A DNA stretch of 64,000 nt, from NCBI GenBank assembly GCA_014529385.2, contig CM043962.1, positions 149,228,647 through 149,292,646 of the forward strand, in the 5' to 3' direction. The notes beneath the pieces are model-generated. The model was given only the letters and a program-made list of their open reading frames with translations, was not told where the DNA came from and made no database searches. Each line of letters opens with the position of its first letter. Position 1 is the first letter of the stretch. Shown one piece after another: positions 34,296 to 44,928 of this stretch. This DNA is from Adiantum capillus-veneris. Its lineage: Eukaryota > Streptophyta > Polypodiopsida > Polypodiales > Pteridaceae. A program made the translations under genes and the position numbers.

Positions 34296-36854
34296 TTGCA
34301 TCCTGCACCAGAACATTTCAAATCTTACACCACAGGGGAAGCAAAGGTTGTGTACACAAAAGCCCAAAGAATACCTATCGATGGGAATAATGGAATCTAT
34401 GATGGTCCGGAAATAGTTAAAGAAATAGAATTAGCCGACCCCGGTGAAGAATCAAAACCTGTTTTTATTGCCCAAGACCTCACAGAAGTTGAAGAGGCGG
34501 TCCTCAAAGAGCTTCTCAAGGAATTCAAGGACATATTCGCTTGGACATACCATGATATGAAAGGTGTTCCACCTTCTGTGGTCCAACATACAATCCCTAT
34601 GATTAGCACTGCGAAGCCCGTACAACAAAGACCCTACCCGATGAATCCTAAGTACGCAAAGATCATTCAAGAAGAACTAGAAAAGCTTATCAAATGTGGG
34701 TTCATATATCCTATTGAACACTCTGAATGGGTGTCTCCAATAGTTATCGTGCCAAAAAAGAATGGGAAACTCAGGGTGTGCGTGGATCTCAAAAAAGTTA
34801 ATGCAGCTACTAGAAGAGACCATTACCCCCTACCATATTCCGAACATGTACTCGAAAGAGTGGCAGGCAAGGAAGCTTATAGCTTTCTAGATGGGTACTC
34901 AGGCTACAACCAAATCACGATAGCGCTAGAGGACCAAGCTAAAACTGCCTTCATCACAGAATTTGGCGTGTTTGCATTTCGTGTGATGGCTTTTGGCTTA
35001 ACAAATGCCCCTGCTACATTCCAACGATTAATAAACACTGCTTTTAAAGAATATTTGAGAGAGTTTTGTGAAGCTTTCTTAGACCACCTTTGTGTTTACT
35101 CTTCTTGGAAAGAACATCTATCATGTTTGCGGAAGGTGTTTGAAAAGTGTAGGTTATATCGTATCTCATTGAACCCGTTCAAATGCCAATTTTGGGTCAA
35201 GCATGGAGTTATTTTAGGGCATATAGTATCTAAGAATGGTATCTCAACCGATGAGAGAAAAATTAAAGTGATTCTAGAGTTACCACCACCAACCAATTAC
35301 AAGGGAGTTCAAAGGTTCATGGGACACGTGGGTTATTATCGACGGTTTATTTTATTTTTCGCTGAGATAGAACGTCCTTTGTACAAGCTTCTCATTGAAT
35401 TTAAATGGACTGAAGAGTGTGACCAGGCCTATGAACAATTGAAGAAAACACTAGCAAGTGCTCCGATTTTAAGGACACCTAACTGGGATGTCATTTTCCA
35501 TGTGCATATTGATGCATCAAACTTTGTTATTGGGTGTGTTCTCACTCAACCAAGAGAACATAAATTGGGCTATCCCATTAGCTTTGCAAGCCGTCAATTG
35601 AACGATGCTGAAAGGAACTACACCACTACAGAGCGAGAAGGTTTAGCAATGGTTTATGCAGTAAAGAAATTTCGCTACTACCTTCTGGCAAACAAGTTTG
35701 TAGTTTATGTGGATCATCAAGCGTTGTTGTATCTGGTAAACAAGCCATGCTCCACAGGAAGAATCACACGATGGTTGTTAATTCTTCTGGAGTTTGATTT
35801 CACAATTGTAGTGAGACCCGGTAAAAGGCACGTCATGGCTGATCATTTGTCTTGCATACCCAATGGTGAAGCCCCTACAAGAGTTGATGATGAATTACCC
35901 TATACTTCCCTATTCATAGTTGAGACTATGCCTGAATGGAGTGAGAACATTGTTAACTTTTTAGTTAATGGTTTTCCACCCAAGGAACTTCGTAAGGATA
36001 TCGCTCGAAGGCTAGTAAAAGAATGTGAACCCTATTGTTTGATTGTCGGAACTCTGTATAGACTAGGCAAGGACGATATTCTTAGGCGTTGTGCCCGCGA
36101 GGATGAATATTTGTATATCTTGCAAGAAGCACATATGGGCTTAGCAGGAGGACATTTTTCAGGAGACCTGACTGCTAGAAAGGTGCTGCAATCAGGCTAT
36201 TGGTGGCCAACTTTATTTAAGGATGCATCACTTTTTACAAAAGGGTGTGATGAGTGCCAACGTTACAAGACCACACAGCGCAAAGACAGAATGCCCTTAC
36301 ATCCTATTAAAGTAACCCAACCATTTGAAAAATGGGGCTTAGACTTTGTAGGTCCAATTAGTCCCGCAGCTCGCAACACTCAATCTCGATATATTCTAGT
36401 TGCTACGGACTATGTAACAAAGTGGGCTGAAGCTAAGGCTTCACAAAAAGCTGGCGCGAGGACAACATCTAAGTTTCTTTTTGAGAACATTATCACAAGA
36501 TTTGGTTGCCCTTTTGAAATTGTTAGTGATAATGGTACCCATTTTTTAAATGAGGTAATAAGAGAGCTTACCACGACCTTTATGATATCCCACCATAAGT
36601 CTACACCTTATTACCCGCAAGCTAATGGACAAGCCGAGAGCACCAACAAGACTCTAATCTCTATTTTAACCAAGATGGTAGAAGCTCATCGCACTGATTG
36701 GGATTTGAAATTGACATCTGCTCTATGGGCTTATCGTACTGCTTATAAAGTGGCTATTAATTGTACGCCATTCAAAATGGTATACGGCCAAGAAGCGGTT
36801 ATGCCTTGGGAGTTTGTCATTCCTAGTCTTAGGGTAGCTTCGCAAGAAGGATGA
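34296..36854 (+). pseudogene. Element C reverse transcriptase-RNase H-integrase
   Basis: An open frame of 852 codons with no ATG at its start, so it would be translated as part of a polyprotein. RT: FAWTYHDMKGVPP (81-93), VDLKKVNAATRRDHYPLP, catalytic D199 (FLDGYSG). The YxDD box is FLDH (261-264, genome 35076-35087), losing one metal-binding Asp. RNase H: D406, E448 and D473 regions are present. Integrase: one zinc domain (H613, H620, C651, C654), catalytic D683, D745 and E781 with 35 residues between D745 and E781, all intact. The frame ends at a TGA just after SLRVASQEG. RT should be dead despite the good integrase. Confidence 0.92.
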
Positions 36855-38474
36855 AATGGTAACCCCTTAACCGAGCGTTTGTATATCTTAGAAAAACTAG
36901 ACGAAGAGAGACAGTTGGCTGTGCAAAATGCTCTTGTGGAAAAGGATAGGAGAAAGAAGTGGTTTGATCGCCATGTGAAGGACAAGGACATCAAAGTTGG
37001 TGATAAAGTCCTTATGTATGGAGTACGTAAAGAGAAGAAAAAGTTGAAATATGCTGGTAAAGGACCATATAGAGTATGTGAAATATGCTGGTAAAGGACC
37101 ATATAGGACCAAGAAGAACTACAGGCCATTCATCAAAAGAAGGCCGCCAAAGCACAAACCGAGTTAAAGAAGATACAAGCTCAAGCTGAGGCTAAGGAGC
37201 GACAACAACGTATAAGACAAAAACGAGAGGCTAACCTTGGAGTCACAAATGCATTCCACGTGGAAATCGAAGAGGATTGGTTGGACTCTGACACACCTCT
37301 ACGATACCCTATTGAGTTAAATAGTGCCTATGGAAAAGTGCTATATAACGCCTTATTGGACACGGGTGCTAAATATAATCTGCTATCCTATGGGGTGTGG
37401 TGTCAGTTAGGGAAGCCACCTCTATCTGAGAGTATTATCCAAGTCAAGGGTGTCAACAAGAAAAAAACTACGGTTTTTGGAATCTGGCACACTTCTGTCA
37501 GTTATGACAATGGAATTGTAGCTCAAGACTTTTTGGTCATGCCTACTGGAACTATGGAGGGTAATATAAACCTAGGACGCACGTGGATGATAGCCACCAA
37601 ATGCACTATTGATTGGGGGACTGGGGGTGTCACAACGCAAAAACCAACTCTTAGCCCTACCACTCAAGCCATAGTCCCTGAGATATTGCCTAAGGAAATA
37701 AAACCCAAGACATTGCATGTCCAGGAGGTTGAACCATACGTCCCCATAGCCCAACTCTCTATATCTTCAACTGATGTAGTTGAAAGAAAGCTTGAGACAC
37801 ACAAGAACCATCCTAATATAACAAAGAAAGCATACAACTGGGTCCCTAAAGCTTCTTTAGTAACCATGGCTGATGCTAAAAAACGGAAGCCTCGTAAGAA
37901 ACGTCCCACTCGCTCCAAGAAATGTAAGAAAACGTGGCGTTGGATTCCTAAATGACTATTAAAAGCCCAAGGATACTATAAAGGAAATGATCAAATCTGG
38001 GTGCCCAAACATAAATTGTACTCTTACCTGTCACCTGGCCCATGTAAACCCAATCCTGTGGCTCCAAAACAAATTGAAAATCGTGGAAAGGAAAAAATCA
38101 CGGAATGCGACACACGTGCTCCAGAGCTAGTTTGGGTACCAAAGAAAGAACGATTTGTTCCACCTAGCTCAGGAATAGGAAAAGCAAATGAAGCTTCTTT
38201 CTCTTCATGTAGTTCCTATACGGAAATAGAAGCTTCGACACAACCTCCACCTACCATTGTACATATCCATACAAGCAAGAAAGAGTTTGCACCTCCCGTT
38301 GTAGATTCACCACCTCCAACAATGTTGCAAATAAAATCATGGGAGAGTACCTTACCACCCTTGCAACTAGATGAAACACATAGGGTGATCGAAAACTATT
38401 GGTTAAAACCTTTACCCATAACAACTTGGAACAATTGGTTTCAAAAGGTGACGCCATCATTCCAAAAGGTATGA
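36855..38474 (+). pseudogene. Element C post-integrase module: second retropepsin and WVPK tail
   Basis: The integrase C-terminus (36879-37094; KKWFDRHVKDKDIKVGDKVL) runs into a 34 bp tandem duplication (units from 37046 and 37080) that shifts the frame. A Gln/Lys/Ala-rich coiled-coil-like linker follows (about 37100-37240). The frame from 37260 has a retropepsin N-half with active site LLDTGAKYNLLSYGVW (DTG at 37359-37367) and the C-half strand LGRTWMIATKCTIDW. Repeated NWVPK, WRWIPK, QIWVPK and LVWVPK motifs lie between 37840 and 38140. A TGA at 37953 interrupts. It ends at a stop just before the internal purine tract. Confidence 0.8.
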
Positions 38475-38481
38475 TCTACCC

Positions 38482-38495
38482 AAGGAAGGGGGGAG
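38482..38495 (+). promoter_or_regulatory. Internal polypurine-tract-like site of element C
   Basis: AAGGAAGGGGGGAG followed by TGTTTGCTGACATCC. It shares GGAAGGGGGG with the true terminal tract at 40501 and is likewise followed by TGTT. It lies four codons past the polyprotein stop. Confidence 0.6.
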
Positions 38496-38574
38496 TGTTT
38501 GCTGACATCCGTCATTCACTTGCTTCCCTCTCAACCTTCCTCCCTGACCTCTCAATCTCCAATCTTAGGGAATG

Positions 38575-38585
38575 TATATATAAAG
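38575..38585 (+). promoter_or_regulatory. Possible internal TATA box of element C
   Basis: TATATATAAAG about 80 bp after the internal purine tract and about 140 bp before the small ORF. It could drive a separate transcript, or it may be a relic of an ancestral LTR. Confidence 0.4.
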
Positions 38586-38721
38586 CCTTATACTCACAAA
38601 AACAAGATAAAAAAGTAAAAGAGCAAGAGCCATAACACAAAATAATAAAAACAAATTATGCACAAGAACACGACCCTTGTAATATTTGCACTCTAACCAT
38701 CATCTATTTGCGTGTACAGAT

Positions 38722-39030
38722 ATGGCTAGTACGCTAGAGTCATCCACTCCTGCCTTGGGTGAGAGGTACCCTCGTTACTTTTCATAAATGTTTCACATGG
38801 TCTTTCCAGTGCTTGCATGTGAATGGGATTTGATAGGTACGCTAGCATGTGAGAGGAATTTTGAGGAGTTAGAATGGCTGATACGTCTCTTGACCACGTC
38901 TGATCCATACTTAGTAGAGAGTGTTTCTCCCATTGCACAAGCCTACCCTTTTGACCAAGATGACTATAGGCGTCTAGTGACCTTCTTAGTAAAAATGGGC
39001 ACCTATGATGAAGAAGAAAAATTTACATGA
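38722..39030 (+). pseudogene. Small ORF downstream of pol in element C, one internal stop
   Basis: ATG at 38722 (MASTLESSTPALGERYPRYF), in-frame TAA at 38785, then an open frame to 39030 with ELEWLIRLLTTSDPY and YPFDQDDYRRLVTFLVKMG. About 102 codons in total, acidic, with no recognised domain. It occupies the position where A and B carry their large aORF. GTGTACAG just before the ATG resembles a splice acceptor; with the AAGGTGAGT donor in the LTR it could come from a spliced RNA. Both ideas are inference. Confidence 0.4.
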
Positions 39031-40500
39031 CTACACGGATGGCACATATGGTCTCATGGATGATGACTTTGTTTATCTCGACGACCAGGATAGGGTTTAG
39101 CTTTAGGGTTTCCCCCCAACCTCTACAATATCCTATTCCCTTGACTCTTTAGGGGGAGTGCAAATAATTAGGTTAGGGTTCCTTATGTTTTTTGTTGTGT
39201 TCAATAAGTGTTGGTACCTTTTCCCACTAATGTGCCTCCTGTAGGAATTCCTTTTGTTTCCTAGTGTGTACAGGAGCGTGTTGCTATTGATAGGATTTGG
39301 ACCTTCATGGAACCTTTCTCTCGTTCACACTTCAAATCAAGCGTGACCATCAACACAAACAGGTGTTTTATGTCCATTAGCATTGCCCTTATCATTTTGC
39401 ATCCATGTTTGTCTGCTTTGATTGTGATTGGTAGCATAATATTCAACGCATTTTCTTAGTATCAAACATTTAATTCCATGTAATGTTTTGTCATAATCAC
39501 TTGTCTAGGTTTAAAAATCAAGCAGTCCGACTAAGCTAGTTTGACCAAGCTAGGTATTAGAAATCTTCTCTTAATACCATGGGGAATGCCTTCCTAATAA
39601 GCAATGGTTACTTAGGTTCTTAATCCGATTTAGGCAGCATTGTGTGAAATGTACTAGGGCTTTCTAGTGGGCTTAACCCTATTGACCTTTAGCTTAAGTA
39701 TTATAAAGGGAGTTTACTAATGTGATGAGCCTGGGGAGGGTAACAATGTTATATGACCCCCCAAAGTTACAAAATTAAAATGCTGAAAATGAACAAACAA
39801 AAAATCAAAGTGCCACAATGTAAAATTTTAAGCTGGAAGAGAAATCCCTGCTTAAATTGGTACTTCACTCACATGTATCGCCTATGGTACTAGAGCCCTA
39901 GAGGTTCCCAGTGTGGGCACTTTTCCTTCAAAAGCAAAAAACCCAAGGCATACAAAATAAGCACACACATCAAAATTGAATCAATGTGAAAAGACTTTGG
40001 GGGGTCAAAGAAAAGGTAATCAGTCAGGTGATGATTTCATGAGAAATTCCTTTTATCGTAGCTTAACTACAAGGTCTTCTAGGTATAGCCTCTAGTCAGC
40101 CCTCGAACATCAAATACTTGGCTCTCGCGATTAAACAACTTAATTGACAAAAGAAAATTGAGAAGTTACCCATGGTATTAATAGTCGAGCTCTAGTGCCT
40201 TTTGACCGTTAAAATAGCGACCCCGGACTTGTTTAATTTTTTACCTTTACATCTGTTTATGGATTTGATTATATTACATTTAATGTTTATTGCTGACAAA
40301 TTGTTTAAAATTCTGTTACCAATCAATTTGTCTGTCTAAAATTGCATATGATTTTTAATTGTATATGAGAATGCAATTACTGTGGCAATGTTGTTTGATT
40401 TTGCAGTGATTGAAGAAGGCTACGCACATCCATGTCGACTGCTCTTCCATCTCGACGAACGAGCTTCAACTGGACAGCTTTCGAGGACGGAATCTACATC
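39031..40500 (+). other. Element C 3' non-coding region
   Basis: 1.47 kb without coding support. It includes a TTAGGGGGAGTGC purine run near 39150-39162 and AT-rich sequence. Nothing else is identified before the terminal purine tract. Confidence 0.6.
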
Positions 40501-40513
40501 AGGAAGGGGGGCA
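40501..40513 (+). promoter_or_regulatory. Terminal polypurine tract of element C
   Basis: AGGAAGGGGGGCA immediately before TGTTAACCC of the 3' LTR. Confidence 0.88.
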
Positions 40514-40816
40514 TGTTAACCCTCACGGCACACGGACACCCTATGATCTATAAACGTTGTATTGTTTAGAGTCAGGTACCGGGCTTGTCGGACCAATAGG
40601 AACAGGGTAAGGGTGATCGCCGATGACAGGCACACTCTAACTGGAATATTCAAGAAGTTAGTTGGCTAAGTATGGGCGCCCAAGTGTGAATGGGGTGAGC
40701 TCATATAAAAGCCACTAAACCTAATTTTTACTCATTCTCTCATTGTGCAATAGAAGCCGCTCTTGCTCCATCCCCACCTTCTCCTTCACCATCTCCTTGT
40801 GTGTGTGTGTGTACGT

Positions 40817-40884
<68 letters not shown>

Positions 40885-41110
40885 GAGTGTGTGTGTGATC
40901 GAGCGTTGCGGCGCCACGACGGCGGCGAGGCGGTTGAGCGCGGCGTAGCGGCGTCTCCCTCTTCTTCGCGGCGCGGGAATCCTTCATTCGCAACTAAGCA
41001 AGAAGGTGAGTGACACACCATTCTTCCTTGTGAGCTTGTTTGTTGTATGACTGTGTGCTAGGAGCCTTTGTGGCTCGCACACGGTGCGTAGCAAGTCCCT
41101 AGCCGTGACA
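40514..41110 (+). repeat. Element C 3' LTR
   Basis: 597 bp partner of 27770-28349, with TATAAAAG at 40704, a GT/GA microsatellite at 40798-40900 and donor-like AAGGTGAGT at 41003-41011. It ends at GCCGTGACA, followed by the TATGG target copy. Confidence 0.95.
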
Positions 41111-41115
41111 TATGG

Positions 41116-41663
41116 TGATCCTAGGTGCCCTACACCTCCTCCTAAAGTTCCGTTTCATTTTGAGTCCATTCGAGTGCCGAAATGGCCCCGGGAGGTTCAC
41201 TATGTGTAAAACTACCATATCACCTGCGTTCAAGACATATTTATAAAACCCCTCATCTGTGAATTTTGTTAAGAATATAATGTACCCTTTTCTTTTAAAA
41301 TCTGTAAGGTTTTTTCAAATTTGAAAAAATAATGCCCTTCAGTATATATATTTTTGTAAGTTTCAAGAACTTTAAATACCCTTCTGTTGAACTCACGTGA
41401 TAGGCTACATTTTTATTATGTGATCTCCCCAGGGAAATGGCGTGATGACCTAGAGTTGTAGAAAGGACATATGAAAATTACCCTAATCATTGAGTGTTGG
41501 TTTTCTTGTTGAGTTGGTGTGTTTTCTTGTTATGGTTCACTTCTTGAGGTTGACGATCTCAAAGAGTCTCCATGCCCCATCCAAGTCACCAACCTGTGTA
41601 TTGACATTATGTTAAGTTCTTGATAGCTATGCTATAGACGTCCGTCGTGGTGACCCGCTAACA
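41116..41663 (+). repeat. LTR X of tandem array, second part
   Basis: Resumes LTR X after element C and is interrupted by the MITE-like insert at 41186-41433. It ends GTGACCCGCTAACA, followed by a degenerate primer site. Confidence 0.8.
41186..41433 (+). mobile_element. MITE-like 248 bp insert
   Basis: Absent from the homologous LTRs Y and Z, so the edges are exact. It is flanked by a 7 bp duplication GAAATGG (41179-41185 and 41434-41440). The ends, CCCCGGGAGGTTCAC and the complement CCTGGGGAGATCAC, form an imperfect terminal inverted repeat. It is AT-rich inside with no coding capacity. This fits a small non-autonomous DNA transposon; the superfamily is unclear because a 7 bp duplication is not diagnostic. 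Confidence 0.6.
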
Positions 41664-42048
41664 TTGACATCACAATGACAAGCAATGATGACATCAGCAA
41701 GAGATCTCTCAACAACCAGACATAACAAGATAAAAAATGTTGAAGCTAGTGAAGTATCTCAAGTCAACAACAAAGGCAGGTACATCAAGAGAAATCTTCA
41801 TGGTCAAGAGTGGCACCAACAAGAAGAATGAGCAACATATGCAATACATTCCATCGACAATTGAAGTCCAATACACGCATTAAAAAGAACACAGAAGATA
41901 TGAAGAACTCAAGGAAGGGAGGAGCATCATCAAATGATAGAGCACTTCCCAACCTAAAGACCAACCTTGAAGACAAAACTGAAGACAATCCTATGACAAT
42001 ACTGCACAAGGTCGTTGCAAGGGATGACACAAGCTAGGAAGGGGATAA
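41664..42048 (+). other. Internal segment 1 of tandem array
   Basis: 385 bp: a primer-like TTGACATCACAATGACAAG at 41664, then a frame (41810-42037) rich in Lys/Asn/Arg with ILHKVVARDDTS at its end, then an AGGAAGGGGATA purine tract. The frame lacks an ATG (it begins GTG) and resembles the one in segment 2 at about 80% of residues. No known domain. Confidence 0.6.
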
Positions 42049-42953
42049 CGTTTGAGGATTGACCGAACGGGCGTCCACTTGGCCAGACATGTAGCCGAAC
42101 ACCACATTTGTAGTCTATTATTTTACCGAGCTAGTGTAGTGATACTCTATGTAAATCCTAATTCTAGAGTATCAGGTCAATTCCCTGAGTTGTTATTCTG
42201 TCATGACAATTGTAAAGGTCCATGTGAACCGACCACTAGCCATTTAGAATGTCCTAGGTATAGATGTCAATAACCTTAAACTGAAAGAAGGCTTATCTTT
42301 AGAGAGGAAGAAAAGAGCTCTGTTGTATGTACGCTCAAGCTACGAAACTACTCCAACTTGTAATCATCGCAATTAATGATTGGGTAATCAGATTCTAGTT
42401 TTGAAACTTGCATTGTGTTCCTCTCTCTTTGCTCTTTCATTCAAGTGTAAGCATTGTAAATTTTGGTGAGGTTCACGACTACGTGTTAGTGAGCCTAATC
42501 ATCAGATTTTAGTGCTTAAATCACTATTTTTAGTCATTTTGACCATAAGAGAGTGTTCTTAGACCATAGGGCGACATTTCTCGATAGTTCTATTACAGTT
42601 TTCAGGACCTTTTTCATGATGGATCATGATTTTGGTATGTTGTAGGATTGCGACCAGAGTTGGTAGGATGGTGTTCGTAGGTGTCCTACACCTCCTCCTT
42701 AAGTTTCATTGCATTTCAAGTCCATTCGAGTACCAAAATGGTGTGATGATCTAGAGCTATGAGAAAGGACATAGACAAACTTTTCTGATCATTGAGTGTT
42801 GTTTTTCTTGTTGAGTTGGTGTGTTTGCTTGTTAAGGTTCACTTCTTCAGATTGACAATCTCAAAGAGTCTCCGTGCCCCATCCAAGTTACTTCCCATTA
42901 TATTAGTGCCCGATAGGTATGCTACAAATGTCTGTCACGGCGACTCGCTAAGA
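42049..42953 (+). repeat. LTR Y of tandem array
   Basis: 905 bp, the only complete LTR of the three. It begins near CGTTTGAGGATTGACC (TG lost) and ends CGACTCGCTAAGA. It is bounded by a purine tract on the left and TTGGTGCCACAATG on the right. Confidence 0.75.
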
Positions 42954-43334
42954 TTGGTGCCACAATGACAAGCAATGACAACATCAACAAGAAATATCTC
43001 AACAACCAAACATAAAGAGATAAAGAATACTGAAGCTTGTAAAGTATCTCAAGTCAACAACAAAGGTAGGCACATCAAGAGAAATCTTCATGGCCAAAAG
43101 TGACACCAACAAGAAGAACGAGCAATAGATGCAATATTCATCGACAGGTGAAGTCCAACACACGCATCAAAAAGAACATAGAATATATGAAGAACTCAAG
43201 GAAGGGGGGAGCGTCATCAAATGACAAAACACTTCCCAAGCTGAAGACCAACCTTGAAGACAAAGTTGAAGACAACCCTATGATAAGACTGCACAAGGTC
43301 GTGTCAAGGGACGACACAAGCTAGGAAGGGGGAA
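42954..43334 (+). other. Internal segment 2 of tandem array
   Basis: 381 bp: primer-like TGGTGCCACAATGACAAG at 42955, a frame at 43100-43324 parallel to segment 1 (also GTG-initiated), and a purine tract AGGAAGGGGGAA at 43323-43334. Function unknown; the interior may hold only packaging and priming signals. Confidence 0.6.
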
Positions 43335-44118
43335 TGTTTGAGGACTGACTGAACTGGCATCCACCTGGCTGGACACGTAGCTGGACACCACATTTGTAGT
43401 CTATTATTTTGCCGAGCTAGTGTAGCGATTCTCTATGTAAATCCTAATTCTAGAGTAGCAGGTCAATTTCATGAGCTGTAATTCTTTCTTTGACAATTGT
43501 AAAGGTCCATGTGAAACAACCCCACTGGCCATTTAGAATGCCCTAGGTAAAAATGTCAATAACCTTAATGTGAAAGAAGGCTTATCTTTAGAGAGGAAGA
43601 AAAGAGCTCTGATGTACGTACGCTCAAACTATGAAACTGCTCCAACTTGTAATCATCGTAACTAATGATCGGGTAATTAGATTTCAATTTTGAAACTTGC
43701 ATTGTATTCCTCTCTCTTTGCTCTTCATTCAAGTGTAAGCATTGCTAGTTTTTCTGAGGATTGCGACTACACGTTAGTAAGCCTAATCATCAGATTTGAG
43801 TGTTTAAATCACTGTTTTTAGTCGTTTTGACCATAGGAGAGTGTTCTTAGACCATAGGAAGACCTTTATGGATAGTTCTAATGTTGTAGCTTTCAAGACC
43901 TTTTTTATGATGGATCGTGATTTTGGTACCTGGTTGGATTGCAACCAGAGTTGGAAGGATGGTGCTCCTAGGTGTCCTAGACCTCCTCCTAAAGTTCCAT
44001 TGCATTTCGAGACCATTCGAGTGCCGAAATTGCATGATGACCTAGAACTGTGGAAAGGACATAGGCAGATTTCCTTGATCATTGAGTGTTGGTTTTCTTG
44101 TTGACTTGTTGTGTTATC
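43335..44118 (+). repeat. LTR Z of tandem array, 3'-truncated
   Basis: Starts TGTTTGAGGACTGACTG directly after the purine tract. It matches LTR Y until about 44115, then breaks into unrelated sequence, so about 120 bp of its 3' end is missing. Confidence 0.75.
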
Positions 44119-44590
44119 TTGCGAATTTTTGACACCCCGTTTTTTGTAAATTTGTATATATGGACATGACGTCTGATGTCAAAAGTTTGTGTGGGCTTTC
44201 TTTTTGTGGGGCTTTTATCTTGCTTTGGCAAGCACATGTACATGCAAGGCAAGTCAGCAACCAGTAAAGTGCCAGTTGTCGGGCTACTTTAAGTGCCCGT
44301 GAGTGTGTTTTTTGAAGTGAGACGTGTATATAAATTAAACTCATGTACAAATTAAAAAACATTCATCAAAACTCTAGAAATTTGCAAGTTTTAGCTCGTC
44401 GTGCCTCCTTGATGGTTTCTGATGCAGCTTTTTGCCCCGCCTTGCCTTCTCTACATGTAGTCGTGTCTAGACAGTTCTCTGTTCATGTCCATTTTTTATG
44501 TAGCGGTGTGTAAATTCAATTTTGGTCATCTTCAGCTTTCTTGCCATTAATTTTTTAAGATTTCTCTCAAGCTTTAAAGTGCCCCAATTG

Positions 44591-44790
44591 GAGTTGTGCT
44601 CTTTAGGTTACGACTAGTTTTCTGCAGGGTTATGGTTATGGAAGCCTAGTGACAAATTGTGTGCAGACAGATTGGGAGGTCATATATTGATGAGTTGTGC
44701 TCTTCATGTTACGACTAGTTCTCTAGGTTATGACTATGGTACCCTAGTGACAAATTGTGTGCACACAGATTGGGAGGGCATATATCGATG
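44591..44790 (+). repeat. Tandem duplication, ~101 bp unit
   Basis: Units 44591-44691 and 44692-44790 start GAGTTGTGCTCTT and end GGCATATATCGATG or a close variant. They are strongly similar with a few substitutions and small indels. Confidence 0.85.
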
Positions 44791-44928
44791 AATTGTGGAA
44801 TTGATGTTGAAGTTGTGGGTTTTTTATATTCAATTGTGAAAGGGGAGGCCCTCGTATTCATATGCATTGGTCGGTGTGTGCTGTAAATTCGTGCTTTGAC
44901 AGGGTTTTTCTCATATGTGCTATGGTCC

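Larger units (their letters stand above)
27770..41110 (+). mobile_element. Element C: young but defective Ty3/gypsy retrotransposon
   Basis: 13.3 kb, with LTRs 27770-28349 and 40514-41110, which differ mainly by microsatellite length, a 14 bp indel and about ten substitutions. Target duplication is TATGG (27765-27769 and 41111-41115). It has a primer site at 28354, gag-pro, RT-RNase H-integrase and second retropepsin on the plus strand, and a purine tract at 40501. Reading frames are long but carry a handful of in-frame TGA/TAG codons, one 34 bp frameshifting duplication, a lost RT catalytic Asp and a lost protease Ser/Thr. Low LTR divergence with dead enzymes suggests it was copied in trans. 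Confidence 0.95.
27150..44118 (+). mobile_element. Tandem LTR-internal array of a short non-autonomous family
   Basis: After removing element C and a 248 bp insert, the order is LTR X - internal (385 bp) - LTR Y (905 bp) - internal (381 bp) - LTR Z (truncated). Each internal segment begins with a degenerate tRNA-Asp-type primer site and ends with a purine tract (AGGAAGGGGGAA). LTR much longer than the interior, and three LTRs sharing two interiors, indicate a TRIM-like non-autonomous element multiplied by unequal recombination or tandem integration. The LTR 3' end (GACCCGCTAACA) resembles element B's LTR 3' end, which suggests a kin relation. Confidence 0.8.

Noticed and set aside
41810-43324. 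Two conserved 74-75 codon frames in the tandem array interiors as genes
   Set aside because: Neither begins with ATG (both GTG); the nearby ATGs are in other frames and end early. Similarity is expected from DNA duplication alone.
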